Positions 11,118-21,223 of a stretch of 64,000 nucleotides of DNA are shown here, piece by piece; position 1 is the stretch's first letter; each line of letters starts with the position of its first letter. The position numbers were made by a program, and so were the translations under genes. The DNA comes from Plumapathes pennacea (taxonomy: Eukaryota > Cnidaria > Anthozoa > Antipatharia > Myriopathidae), in NCBI GenBank assembly GCA_964036295.1, contig OZ038471.1, positions 2,510,001-2,574,000 on the forward strand, read 5' to 3'. The notes beneath the pieces were generated by a model, which searched no databases, was not told the DNA's origin, and worked only from the letters and a program-made list of their open reading frames with translations.

Positions 11118-12363
11118 TTAACTCGTGCTCAGGTCACCCATAGCAACACTGAGTTCATCATTAGATGGCTGGGTGTCCCTTAAGAAGTATGCTAGCTGCA
11201 CCTCAGGTGGGTGTCCGCAGGTTCCATCCCAGTGTGCAATTTTCATCTGGTGAGACTTTCAAGAATAAAAAAAATAATGGGTTCAGTCACAGTTGAAAGG
11301 GCAAATTCTCCCATCCATTTCAGAAGATCATTATGAGTGATACAGTAGAACTCCACTATCTCAAACTCGGTTATCTTGAAGTCCCCACTATCCTGAACAA
11401 CGATTTCCCTTGAAAACGAACTTGATAGAAATTCCCCCTTGGTAGAACCCTGCTATCTCGATTCCCCGCTATCTCAAACTACTTCTCAATAATGGGAATA
11501 AAGGGAATTGATCAAAAATATAAAGGGAATTATTCCCTTGAAAGTTCAAAATAGCGAGGTTTTACTGTAGTTCAATGAGTTGTTATCCACCAAGCAAACT
11601 ATCAAATACCAAGTTCTCCACACTGTTTGATTTCACATGGAAGGCTAAAATTTGGCCAGCGCTTGCCAGAGAAAGGGCATAGAGCAGAGGACCTTCTACT
11701 GATAAACAGCAATTCAAGACCAGCATGCTGTTTTCTTAGCTACATCCCTGTACAATAGTCCAAGTTAGGATAAATAAACTATGTACCTGACATATAACAC
11801 AATAAGAAATGAGAATACATACCATACTCTCATTTCTTTTCCAAATCCTTCCACAAGTCCCGCAACATATAGGACAGGGCCTATGCAAAGTAAAACCACC
11901 GCATTCAGGACAATTACTGGTCACCATGCCAACACACCACTGGGCCTGACATCTATGGATCAAACAAAATTAATGGAATAATATTTAGAAACCTAAATTA
12001 TGTGTGTTGACAAAGTGCTTTGTTGATAATTTGCGACCAGGCTGCAGGACCCAAAATATTTTAGTTTCCGAACGCCATGTCGTCGTGGCAGTACAGTGCA
12101 ACTTCTGGCCTTGGCTCGACCCTCGCGTAATTGCCGTCCTAGAAATTCTACATGACACTATTCATTGCGTACCGCACACCAAAAGAGCCAGTAATGTTCC
12201 AATATGGCAGAGTATTCTGCAGCTGATTCTTTTCAGATAAACCAGGATGAATACATTAGTTTGCAAGCGCGACACAGTTCATGAATGTACGTATAGTACA
12301 GACCACTTACGTTGTGCAGCTGCTGCTGAGCTGAGCCGACTTTCCGCGCTCTTTCACCGACAT
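11118..12363 (-). CDS. Small zinc-ribbon protein, Pinocchio-like (103 aa)
   Basis: Three minus-strand exons, 12363-12311, 11952-11823 and 11246-11118, join in phases 2 and 0 with canonical sites and end in TAA. The 103-residue product has an AQLSSSC lead, then paired cysteines (CQAQWC, CPECGG, RPCPICCGTCG) and the segment IAHWDGTC. This is a compact multi-CxxC metal-binding fold. From memory the pattern resembles insect Protein pinocchio and its uncharacterised animal relatives, so the name is tentative. There is no signal peptide or membrane span. The gene is convergent with HS1BP3 and shares a ~450 bp 5' region with the first FEM1-like gene. Its second intron holds a pogo-like MITE. Confidence 0.65.
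11341..11569. mobile_element. TA-flanked pogo/Tigger-like MITE
   Basis: Starts TA-CAGTAGAACTCCACTATC and ends with AGCGAGGTTTTACTG-TA. The termini are inverted and flanked by TA, the target duplication of Tc1/mariner/pogo transposases. It is 229 bp, non-coding, and lies in the intron before the last exon of the zinc-ribbon gene. Confidence 0.7.
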
Positions 12364-12815
12364 TATAGATGAGGATAGTTTTCGCTGATCCTTTAGGAAA
12401 ATATGACCTGTGTAGTCTCCAACTGCATGTGTTCCTTGTTCAACAAGACCTCTCAAGTCAACAGAACGACTGAATCCGCCATGTTTTTTTTAATGCTGTT
12501 CCCAGTCCTCCGCCAGTACCGCTGACCGGTACTGGCGCAGAATTCTGTGGCGGACATCTTTACTTGTTTTGTTTTGTCCGGTCGAGTCCGGTCGGTCGTT
12601 ATACTCTTCAAGTTTGTCGGATGGCCAAGGATTTTGGTTTTCCAGGGTAAATTGGAAGATTCAAGAGTGCCTTGATCTTTATACGGACGGTTAATCGATT
12701 GGAATCTTCCAGAAAATGAAAGTTTCGTGTGAATGACTAAGCACAAAGCGGAACTGAAAGACAAATGTCGCTGGGAAAAACTAGCCATCGACTTCTCAGT
12801 AGAGGCATCTGTGGA
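12364..12815. promoter_or_regulatory. Bidirectional promoter region, zinc-ribbon gene / FEM1-like copy 1
   Basis: Only ~450 bp separate the two divergent starts. A hairpin lies at about 12510-12540 (GCCAGTACCG against CGGTACTGGC). From ~12593 the sequence is homologous to the upstream flank of the other three FEM1-like copies. The frame upstream of ATG 12816 stays open to 12765, but the added 17 codons are not shared with the other copies, so the shared ATG is preferred. Confidence 0.55.
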
Positions 12816-14708
12816 ATGGAAGTCAAATCCTGGAGTGAAAAGCTTAAGCCGAACTTGTACGAAGCAGCCAGGGATGGCGAGATTTCCAAATTATGCGGCT
12901 TATTGCGGAAGTTAGAAGTGACACAGCGATCGACCATGTTGGAAGCGAAGACGAAAGAGGGTGATCAAAACACCACCCCGTTGATTATAGCGGCGAGAAA
13001 TGGAAATGTGGAAGCTGTAAAGATTCTTTTGAAGTACAACGCCAATATCGAAGCTCGGGGGACAGTCAAAATCGACGACCAAGTCATCGAGGAGGCATCA
13101 GCACTTTGGGCAGCTTCCGCAAAGGGCCACCTTGATGTCGTCAAGCTCTTGATCGAATCGGGAGCAGAGGTTGATGGAAGAACCAAAACGAGTTCCACGC
13201 CACTCAGGGCAACAGCGTATGATGGCCGACTTGACATTGTCAGCTATCTAGTCGAGCACGGAGCCGATGTGGACGCCAGAAATAACTTCCAAAACACTCC
13301 CCTTATGGTCGCCTGTTACAATGGTCATAAAGATGTTGTGGTATACTTGATCAAGATGACCGCGAGTATAGACCTTCAGGACAAACAGGGCAATACAGTG
13401 CTGCACTACGCGGTCGAAAGAGGTCATTTCGACATTGTTCAGGAGCTCATAAAGCTTGGGGCCTCTCAACTGCCCAACACGCAACAACTAACACCACTAC
13501 TGTTGGCAGGGAATGACTGCAAGATTGAGATGGTGGAATACTTCATCAGCAGGCCGGAATGTAGCAGAGAAGACAAGATTAATGGCCTTGAGCTGTTGGG
13601 AGCTACGATTGCCAACGAACCCGATGTCTATAACGTATCCAAAGCCTACGAGTTTATGATGCGAGGTCTGGAAGAAAGATTTAGTACGTCTGGGTGCACT
13701 TTATGGAAGGACGTGCGAGCCCCCATGGAAGTGTACCAAAACAGGAGAGAGTGCCGCACTATTGAGGACCTAAAGTCCATCGAAGGGAACGCCCACGCGA
13801 TTCATGTGGAGGGCCTCATCACTCGCGAGCGAATTCTCGGGCCGGATAATCTAGAATTGCGCTTTCCTATCCGCTACAGGGGTGCAGTGTTCGCCGATTC
13901 AGGGCGCTTCGATCTCTGTATTGGCCTCTGGAAACACGCGATGTCCATTGGTCAAAGAAGCAACCAGTCGATCGCAGACGATCTGAAAATCTTTGCGGAC
14001 TTTTTCTGTCACATGCTACAGCGGAAAGTGTCGCCAAAGCCGTCGCACATTGAGGATGTATTCAGGCATGTCATCACAGAGCACAGGAAAATCTGCGAGA
14101 AAATACAGCGAGACCACGAGAGTAAAGAATCGAGAGAAGAATTGGAGAGTGTAGCTTTTCGAGCGCTCTATTTCCTCACGATTTTCACTAAGAATTATGA
14201 TTTTGTACGGGAAGGGGGTGCTCTGTGTGACCTTGCCCACTCTTTCGTACGTCTCCAGCCGAGCACTCGGACCGGGCGGACGCTCCTTCACTTGTCTGTC
14301 TGGAACCAGACGCCCGCAGACGAACATTACGTCAAAGACGTGTGCAAGTATCCGTGTCTGAACACCACCAAGTTTCTGCTTCGTGCGGGCGCCAATGTTA
14401 ACGCGCGAGATACGGAAGGAAACACGCCACTGCATGTCGCCAGCTCGTTCCAAGCCGAAAATGAAGATTTGAGCGTCCAGAAGGAGATCTTAGCAACCTT
14501 GATAGGGGAAGGCATCCATGGAGATTTGGTAAACAGGGAGGGACAAACCGCACTCGATGTAGCAATCAGCGAAGAAGTTCGGAAGCTTCTAAAAACCAAG
14601 CTGGACATCAAACTGAAATGCATCGCTGCCAAAGTCGTCAAGAAGTACAAGCTGGAATATTCTGGCTTGGTACCCAAGAGTGTTGAATCGTTCGTCAATC
14701 AGCACTGA
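12816..14708 (+). CDS. fem1-like: FEM1-like ankyrin protein, copy 1 (630 aa)
   Basis: Intronless. FEM1 proteins are substrate receptors of CUL2-RBX1-ElonginB/C ubiquitin ligases that bind C-terminal degrons. The assignment rests on collinearity: N-terminal ankyrin repeats (~12-245, ALWAAS, STPLRATAYDGRLDIV, GNTVLH), LELLGATIAN (259-267), ITRERILGPDN (335-345), IRYRGAVFADSG (352-363), a second ankyrin block (485-590, EGNTPLHVAS) and the C-terminal VHL-type box (597-630, KLKCIAAKVVKKYKLEY, then VPKSVESFV). Length is typical of FEM1 (~620). Asp136 matches FEM1C Asp126 and Asp87 matches Asp77, by my recalled human sequence. This copy keeps both and has the short upstream flank without the insertion found in copies 2-4, so it looks closest to the ancestral form. 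Confidence 0.9.
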   Translation: MEVKSWSEKLKPNLYEAARDGEISKLCGLLRKLEVTQRSTMLEAKTKEGDQNTTPLIIAARNGNVEAVKILLKYNANIEARGTVKIDDQVIEEASALWAASAKGHLDVVKLLIESGAEVDGRTKTSSTPLRATAYDGRLDIVSYLVEHGADVDARNNFQNTPLMVACYNGHKDVVVYLIKMTASIDLQDKQGNTVLHYAVERGHFDIVQELIKLGASQLPNTQQLTPLLLAGNDCKIEMVEYFISRPECSREDKINGLELLGATIANEPDVYNVSKAYEFMMRGLEERFSTSGCTLWKDVRAPMEVYQNRRECRTIEDLKSIEGNAHAIHVEGLITRERILGPDNLELRFPIRYRGAVFADSGRFDLCIGLWKHAMSIGQRSNQSIADDLKIFADFFCHMLQRKVSPKPSHIEDVFRHVITEHRKICEKIQRDHESKESREELESVAFRALYFLTIFTKNYDFVREGGALCDLAHSFVRLQPSTRTGRTLLHLSVWNQTPADEHYVKDVCKYPCLNTTKFLLRAGANVNARDTEGNTPLHVASSFQAENEDLSVQKEILATLIGEGIHGDLVNREGQTALDVAISEEVRKLLKTKLDIKLKCIAAKVVKKYKLEYSGLVPKSVESFVNQH

Positions 14709-16079
14709 TGTTGAAGACGAGGAGGACTGGACAAGAGTAGCAGCGTCACCTAGGAAAGAATATTTTTTTACAATACCTATGATCGCCGCACGATTCTTTT
14801 ACCATCTAGTAAAACTGACTCATACTTCTCCAAGTACTGTTACTGAACGATGATTCGTGAAACAGGAACTTGCTAAAATTATATTGATCCTAATATTAAG
14901 AACTGTGCGGACAAAATATTTATCAATTAAACATTTAGGAGAGAATTCACAATAAGTACTGCCAAAGACCAGCATCGCTGACACCGTCATCAACAGCATC
15001 ACGTATTTGTCTAAATGTGATTAGACGAGTAACAGCAATCTTAAGAAGGAAAGTTGTCAAGGTGACCGACGTTTTAAAAACCCGGTAGGACGTTACACTT
15101 GACTCAGATACGGAATTTAGGTCGAAGAAAACCCTGCAAATCAATTTTGTCAGGATTGATTCGCCCTAATGACAGGACGTTACGAAAGCCGTTTTCAATA
15201 GCCCGGAGCTAACAGAGTTCTTCTTTTGGGCGTGTGCAAATCCGGAGAACATGCTCAGAAGAAAAACGTTTGAATTATCTGGGCTAGTGAGTCATGGCTA
15301 CATTTTATGTTTTCGTCACGCCCTGAAATACAAAGCGCTGGATGTATTGATACAGGCGATATATTAGTGAGTTTTGCATGAAGACTACTGTTGTATTTCA
15401 TGAGCATAAGTTGTGAAGTCAATGAAACACTGACTTGCTAATCGTGAGATAGTAAATTGTTTTAATATTATATTCCTAACGAATAATCGGAGCACATTTA
15501 TACTATCCATGTTTTGTCGGATCGATGATGGCCAAGAGTTTCAGTTTTCCAGAGTAATTGTAAGTTTCGAGAGTGCCTCAATCTTTAGATGGCCAGTTGA
15601 TCAAGTGGAACCTTCAAAAAAAAAAAAAAAAAAAAAAAAACTGAAAGTCCCGTGTGAATGACTTTGAGACGTGGTTTTGCATGAAACGAAACCGGAAGAC
15701 AAATGTCCCCTTGGGGGTGGGGGGGGGGGGGAGGGGGGGGGGTACCCCCGTATATAAGTCATAGGTGGATAGTTTTCAAGCATTTTTAGTCTCGTTTAAG
15801 GTATAGATTATGCCTTTTTGATCTGAAAGAGGGTACCAATTTTGTCTTTTTGGTCTGGGGTAGGGTATGATTTTAACAGAAATGTGTCGCCACGGACATT
15901 GCACAGCAAATGGAAAAAACACAGGGCGGAAATCGTCACAAAAGGAAAAAATCTCTGAAATAGTTCTGAAATAGGGTATACATTTTGGTGTCAGGTCTGA
16001 AATAGGGTATAGAAAATCAGATATTTTGGTCTGAAATAGGGTAAAGGGTTTCATGACCGGGCGGCTCTCTCTCTGTGGA
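14709..16079. other. Spacer between FEM1-like copies 1 and 2
   Basis: About 800 bp of 3' flank (to ~15509) are nearly identical to the flank of copy 2 and recur after copies 3 and 4. The next unit's upstream flank begins near 15510 (TGTCGGATCGATGATGGCC). It holds a poly(A) run at 15617-15640, a G-run at 15715-15742 and an inserted block (~15705-16060) with repeats of TCTGAAATAGGGTA. Open frames on the minus strand are shadows conserved only because the block is duplicated. Confidence 0.75.
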
Positions 16080-17972
16080 ATGGAAGTCAAATCCTGGAGT
16101 GAGAAGCTTAAGCTGAACTTGTACGAAGCAGCCAGGGATGGCGAGATTTCCAAATTATGTGGCTTATTGCGGAAGTTAGAAGTGACTCAGCGATCGACCA
16201 TGTTGGAAGCGAAGACCAAAGAGGGTGACCAGAATACAACACCGTTGATCATAGCGGCGATAAATGGAAATGTGGAAACGGTGAAGGTTCTTTTGAAGTA
16301 CAACGCCAACATTGAAGCTCGGGGGACAGTCAAAATCGACAATGAAGTCGGCGAGGAGGTATCAGCACTTTGGGCAGCTTCCGCAAAGAGCCACCTCGAT
16401 GTCGTCAAGCTCCTGATCGATTCGGGGGCAGAGGTTGATGGAAGAACTAAAACGAGTTCCACGCCACTCAGGGCAGCAGCGTATGTTGGCCGACTCGACA
16501 TTGTCAGCTATCTAGTCGAGCATGGAGCCGATGTGGACGCCCGAAGTAGCTTACGACACACTCCCCTTATGATCGCCTGTTACAATGGTCATAAAGATGT
16601 CGCGGTATACTTGATCAAGATGACCGCGAGTATAGACCTTCAGGACAGACAGGGTAATGCAGCGCTGCACGAAGCGGTCGCAGGAGGGCATCTCGACATC
16701 GTTCAGGAGCTCATACAGCTTGGGGCCTCTCAACTGCCCAACACGCAGCACCTGACACCACTACTGTTAGCAGGAAATAACTGTAAGATCGAGATAGTCG
16801 AATACTTCATCAGCAGGCCGGAATGTAGCAGAGAAGACAAGATTAATGGCCTTGAGCTGTTGGGAGCTACGATTGCCAACACATCCGATGTCTATAACGT
16901 ATCCAAAGCCTACGAGTTTATGATGCGAGGTCTGGAAGAAAGATTTAGTACGCCTGGGTGCACTTTATGGAAGGACGTGCGAGCACCCATGGAAGTGTAC
17001 CAGAACAAGAGAGAGTGCCGCACTATTGAGGACCTAAAGTCCATCGAGGGGAACGCGCACGCAATTCACATGGAGGGTCTCATCACTCGCGAGCGAATAC
17101 TCGGGCCGGATAACACGGAATTGCGCTCTCCTATCTGCTACAGGGGTGCAGTGTTCGCAGATTCAGGGCGCTTCGATCTCTGTATTGGCCTCTGGAAACA
17201 CGAAATGTCCATTGGCCAAAGAAACAACCAGTCGATCGCAAAACGACTAAATGACTTGGCAGGGATTTTCTGCGACATGCTGCAGAGGAAAGTGTCGCCG
17301 AGACCGTCGCAAATCGAGGATGTGTTCAGGTTTGTCATCACACAGCACAAGAAATTCTGCGAGATAATACAGCGAGACCACGAGAGCAAAGAATCAAGAG
17401 AAGAATTGGAGAACGTAGCTATTGTAGCGCTCAATTTTCTGACAATTTTTACCAAGAATTATGATTTTGTACGGGAAGGAGATGCCCTGTGTGACCTTGC
17501 CTACTCTTTCTTACGTCTCCAGCCGAGCACTCGGACCGGGCGGACGCTCCTTCACTTGTCTGTCTGGAACCAGACGCCCGCATCCGAACGGTACGTCAAA
17601 CACGTATGCAAGTATCCGTGTCTGAACACCACCAAGTTTTTGCTTCGTGCGGGCGCCATTGTTAACGCGCGAGATGCAGAAGGAAACACGCCACTGCATG
17701 TCGCCAGCTCGTTCCAAGCCGAAAATGAAGATTTGAGCGTCCAGAAGGAGATCTTAGCAACCTTGATAGGGGAAGGCACCCATGGAGATTTGGTAAACAG
17801 GGAGGGACAAACCGCACTCGATGTAGCAATCAGCGAAGAAGTTCGGAAGCTTCTAAAAACCAAGCTGGACATCAAACTGAAATGCATCGCTGCCAAAGTC
17901 GTCAAGAAGTACAAGCTGGAATATTCTGGCTTGGTACCCAAGAGTGTTGAATCGTTCGTCAATCAGCACTGA
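16080..17972 (+). CDS. fem1-like: FEM1-like ankyrin protein, copy 2 (630 aa)
   Basis: Same length and domain order as copy 1 and no disruption. Its starting ATG is the shared MEVKSW start; nine in-frame codons upstream (from 16053) come from the inserted promoter block and are probably not native. Differences of note: residue 136, the FEM1C Asp126 position, is Val (AAAYVGRLDIV); Arg353 of the conserved IRYRGA motif is Cys (PICYRGA); and the helical segment 375-455 is distinct (RNNQSIAKRLNDLAGIFCDM). The N-terminal half groups with copy 3, while the C-terminal 70 residues (GEG, LVNR, LLKTKLDIK, ending VNQH) group with copy 1. If translated it should still bind Elongin C and CUL2 through its intact C-terminal box while recognising altered substrates; that is inference. 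Confidence 0.88.
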   Translation: MEVKSWSEKLKLNLYEAARDGEISKLCGLLRKLEVTQRSTMLEAKTKEGDQNTTPLIIAAINGNVETVKVLLKYNANIEARGTVKIDNEVGEEVSALWAASAKSHLDVVKLLIDSGAEVDGRTKTSSTPLRAAAYVGRLDIVSYLVEHGADVDARSSLRHTPLMIACYNGHKDVAVYLIKMTASIDLQDRQGNAALHEAVAGGHLDIVQELIQLGASQLPNTQHLTPLLLAGNNCKIEIVEYFISRPECSREDKINGLELLGATIANTSDVYNVSKAYEFMMRGLEERFSTPGCTLWKDVRAPMEVYQNKRECRTIEDLKSIEGNAHAIHMEGLITRERILGPDNTELRSPICYRGAVFADSGRFDLCIGLWKHEMSIGQRNNQSIAKRLNDLAGIFCDMLQRKVSPRPSQIEDVFRFVITQHKKFCEIIQRDHESKESREELENVAIVALNFLTIFTKNYDFVREGDALCDLAYSFLRLQPSTRTGRTLLHLSVWNQTPASERYVKHVCKYPCLNTTKFLLRAGAIVNARDAEGNTPLHVASSFQAENEDLSVQKEILATLIGEGTHGDLVNREGQTALDVAISEEVRKLLKTKLDIKLKCIAAKVVKKYKLEYSGLVPKSVESFVNQH

Positions 17973-19330
17973 TGTTAAAGACGAGGAGGACTGGACAAGA
18001 GTAGCAGCGTCACCTAGGAAAGAATATTTTTTTACAATACCTATGATCGCCGCACGATTCTTTTACCATCTAGTAAAACTGACTCATACTTCTCCAAGTA
18101 CTGTTACTGAACGATGATTCGTGAAAAAGGAACTTGCTAAAATTATATTGATCCTAATATTAAGAACTGTGCGGACAAAATATTTATCAATTAAACATTT
18201 AGGAGAGAATTCACAATAAGTACTGCCAAAGACCAGCATCGCTGACACCGTCATCAACAGCCTCACTTATTTGTCTAAATGTGATCAGACGAGTAACAGC
18301 AATCTTAAGAAGGAAAGTTGTGAAGGTGACCGACGTTTTAAAAACTCGGTAGGACGTTACACTTGACTCAGATACGGAATTTAGGTCGAAGAAAACCCTG
18401 CAAATCAATTTTATGTCAGGATTGATTCGCCCTGATAACAGGACGTTACGAAAGCCGTTTTCAATAGCCCGGAGCTAACAGAGTACTTCTTTTGGGCGTG
18501 CAAATCCGGAGAACATGCTCAGAAGAAAACCGTTTGAATTATCTGGGCTAGTGAGTCATGGCTACATTTTATGTTTTCGTCACGCCCTGAAATACAAAGC
18601 GCTGGATGTATTGATACAGGCGATATATTGTTGAGTTTTGCATGAAGACTACTGTTGTATTTCATGAGCATAAGTTGTGAAGTCAATGAAACACTGACTT
18701 GCTAATCGTGAGATAGTAAATTGTTTTAATATTGTATTCCTAACGAATAATCGGAGCACATTTATACTATCCATGTTTTGTCGGATCGATGATGGCCAAG
18801 AGTTTCAGTTTTCCAGAGTAATTGTAAGTTTTGAGAGTGCCTCAATCTTTAGATGGCCAGTTGATCAAATGGAACCTTCAAAAAAAACAAAAAAACAAAC
18901 AAAACTGAAAGTCCCGTGTGAATGACTTTGAGACGTGGTTTTGCATGAAACGAAACCGGAAGACAAATGTCCCCTCGGGGGGTGGGGGGGGGGTACCCCC
19001 GTATATAAGTCATAGGTGTATAGTTTTCAAGCATTTTTAGTCTCATTTAGGGTATAGATTATGCCTTTTTGATCTGAAAGAGGGTACCAATTTTGTCTTT
19101 TTGGTCTGGGGTAGGGTATAATTTTAACAGAAATGTGTCGCCACGGACATTGCACAGCAAATGAAAAAAACACAGGGCGGAAATCGTCACAAAAGGAAAA
19201 AATCTCTGAAATAGTTCTGAAATAGGGTATACATTTTGGTGTCAGGTCTGAAATAGGGTATAGAAAATCAGATATTTTGGTCTGAAATAGGGTAAAGGGT
19301 TTCATGACCGGGCGGCTCTCTCTCTGTGGA
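17973..19330. other. Spacer between FEM1-like copies 2 and 3
   Basis: Nearly the same as the preceding spacer, at a period of about 3.25 kb. It includes the A-rich tract (18881-18904, interrupted by C), a shorter G-run (~18977-18992) and the TCTGAAATAGGGTA-bearing insert (~18968-19313). Both spacers run from the 3' flank straight into the next promoter flank without the poly(A)-signal segment seen after copies 3 and 4. Confidence 0.75.
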
Positions 19331-21223
19331 ATGGAAGTCAAATCCTGGAGTGAGAAGCTTAAGCCGAACTTGTACGAAGCAGCCAGGGATGGCGAGATTT
19401 CCAAATTATGTGACTTATTGCGGAAGTTAGAAGTGACTCAGCGATCGAACATGTTGGAAGCGAAGACCAAAGAGGGTGACCAGAATACAACACCGTTGAT
19501 CATAGCGGCGATAAATGGAAATGTGGAAACAGTGAAGGTTCTTTTGAAGTACAACGCCAATATCGAAGCTCGGGGGACAGTCAAAATCGACGACCAAGTC
19601 GTCGAGGAGGCATCAGCACTTTGGGCAGCTTCCGCAAAGAGCCACCTCGATGTCGTCAAGCTCCTGATCGATTCGGGGGCAGAGGTTGATGGAAGAACTA
19701 AAACGAGTTCCACGCCACTCAAGGCAGCAGCTTATGTTGGCCGACTCGACATTGTCAGCTATTTAGTCGAGCATGGAGCCGATGTGGACGCCCGAAGTAG
19801 CTTCCGACACACTCCCCTTATGATGGCCTGTTACAATGGTCATAAAGATGTCGCGGTATACTTGATCAAGATGACCGCGAGTATAGACCTTCAGGACAGA
19901 CAGGGTAATGCAGCGCTGCACGAAGCGGTCGCAGGAGGGCATCTCGACATCGTTCAGGAGCTCATACAGCTTGGGGCTTCCCAACTGTACAACACGCAGC
20001 ACCTGACACCACTACTGTTAGCAGGAAATAACTGTAAGATCGAGATAGTCGAATACTTCATCAGCAGGCCAGAATGTAGCAGAGAAGACAAGATTAATGG
20101 CCTTGAGTTGTTGGGAGCTACGATTGCCAACACATCCGATGTCTATAACGTATCCAAAGCCTACGAGTTTATGATGCGGGGTCTGGAAGAAAGATTTAGT
20201 GCGTCTGGGTGCACTTTATGGAAGGACGTGCGAGCACCCATGGAAGTGTACCAGAACAAGAGAGAGTGCCGCACTATTGAGGACCTAAAGTCCATCGAGG
20301 GGAACGCGCACGCAATTCACATGGAGGGCCTCATCACTCGCGAGCGAATACTCGGACCGGATAACCTAGAATTGCGCTTTCCTATCCGCTACAGGGGTGC
20401 AACGTTCGCCGATTCAGGGCGCTTTGATCTCTGTATTGGCTTATGGAAACACGAAATCTCCATTGGTCAAAGAAACAACCAGTCGATCGCACACGAACTA
20501 AGTAACTTGGCAGGGCTTTTCTGCGACATGCTGCAGCAAAAAGTGTCGCCGAGACCGTCGCAGATCGAGGATGTGTTCTGGTACGTCATCAAGCAGCACA
20601 AGAAAGTCTGCAAGATGATACAGCGAGACCACGAGACCAAAGAATGGAGAGAAGAGTTGGAGAGCGTAGCTTTTGTAGCGCTCAATTTTCTCACGATTTT
20701 TACCAAGAATTATGATTTTGTACGGGAAGGGGGTGCTCTGTGTGACCTAGCCCACTCTTTCATACGTCTCCAGCCGAGCACTCGGACCGGGCGGACGCTC
20801 CTTCACTTGTCTGTCTGGAACCAGACGCCCGTCCACGGACTTTACGTCAAAGACGTGTGCAAGTATCCGTGTCTGAACACCACCAAGTTTCTGCTTCGTG
20901 CGGGCGCCAATGTTAACGCGCGAGATGCAGAAGGAAACACGCCACTGCACGCCGCCAGCTCGTTCCAAGCCCAGAATGAAGATTTGAGCGTCCAGAAGGA
21001 GATCTTAGCAACCTTAATTGCGGAAGGAACCCATGGATATTTGGCAAACAGGGAGGGACAAACCGCACTCGATGTAGCAGTCAGCGAAGAAGTTCGGGAG
21101 CTCCTAAAAACTAAGCAGGATATCAAACTGAAATGTATCGCTGCCAAAGTCGTCAAGAAGTACAAGCTGGAATATTTTGGCTTGGTACCCAAGAGTGTTG
21201 AATCGTTCGTCAATCGGCACTGA
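19331..21223 (+). CDS. fem1-like: FEM1-like ankyrin protein, copy 3 (630 aa)
   Basis: Intact 630-codon frame. Residue 136 is Val, as in copy 2, and residue 131 is Lys instead of Arg (STPLKAAAYVGRL). The C-terminal section (LIAEGTHG, LANREGQ, ELLKTKQDIK, ending VNRH) groups with copy 4. The 375-455 segment is the most individual of the set (HELSNLAGLFCDMLQQ, FWYVIKQHKKVCKMI, ETKEWREELE). The VHL-type box is intact apart from LEYFGLVP for LEYSGLVP. An in-frame extension to 19304 reads through the inserted promoter block. Downstream, copy 3 has a longer 3' flank with an AATAAA signal (~22131). Confidence 0.88.
   Translation: MEVKSWSEKLKPNLYEAARDGEISKLCDLLRKLEVTQRSNMLEAKTKEGDQNTTPLIIAAINGNVETVKVLLKYNANIEARGTVKIDDQVVEEASALWAASAKSHLDVVKLLIDSGAEVDGRTKTSSTPLKAAAYVGRLDIVSYLVEHGADVDARSSFRHTPLMMACYNGHKDVAVYLIKMTASIDLQDRQGNAALHEAVAGGHLDIVQELIQLGASQLYNTQHLTPLLLAGNNCKIEIVEYFISRPECSREDKINGLELLGATIANTSDVYNVSKAYEFMMRGLEERFSASGCTLWKDVRAPMEVYQNKRECRTIEDLKSIEGNAHAIHMEGLITRERILGPDNLELRFPIRYRGATFADSGRFDLCIGLWKHEISIGQRNNQSIAHELSNLAGLFCDMLQQKVSPRPSQIEDVFWYVIKQHKKVCKMIQRDHETKEWREELESVAFVALNFLTIFTKNYDFVREGGALCDLAHSFIRLQPSTRTGRTLLHLSVWNQTPVHGLYVKDVCKYPCLNTTKFLLRAGANVNARDAEGNTPLHAASSFQAQNEDLSVQKEILATLIAEGTHGYLANREGQTALDVAVSEEVRELLKTKQDIKLKCIAAKVVKKYKLEYFGLVPKSVESFVNRH

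Noticed and set aside
13248..14698. Minus-strand frames of 79-145 codons inside the FEM1-like genes
   Set aside because: Shadows of the plus-strand coding sequence; the same ones recur in each copy.
15776..16153. 125-codon minus-strand frame repeated at 19027-19404
   Set aside because: It is antisense to the promoter insert and FEM1 N terminus and conserved only because the whole unit is duplicated; no domain.
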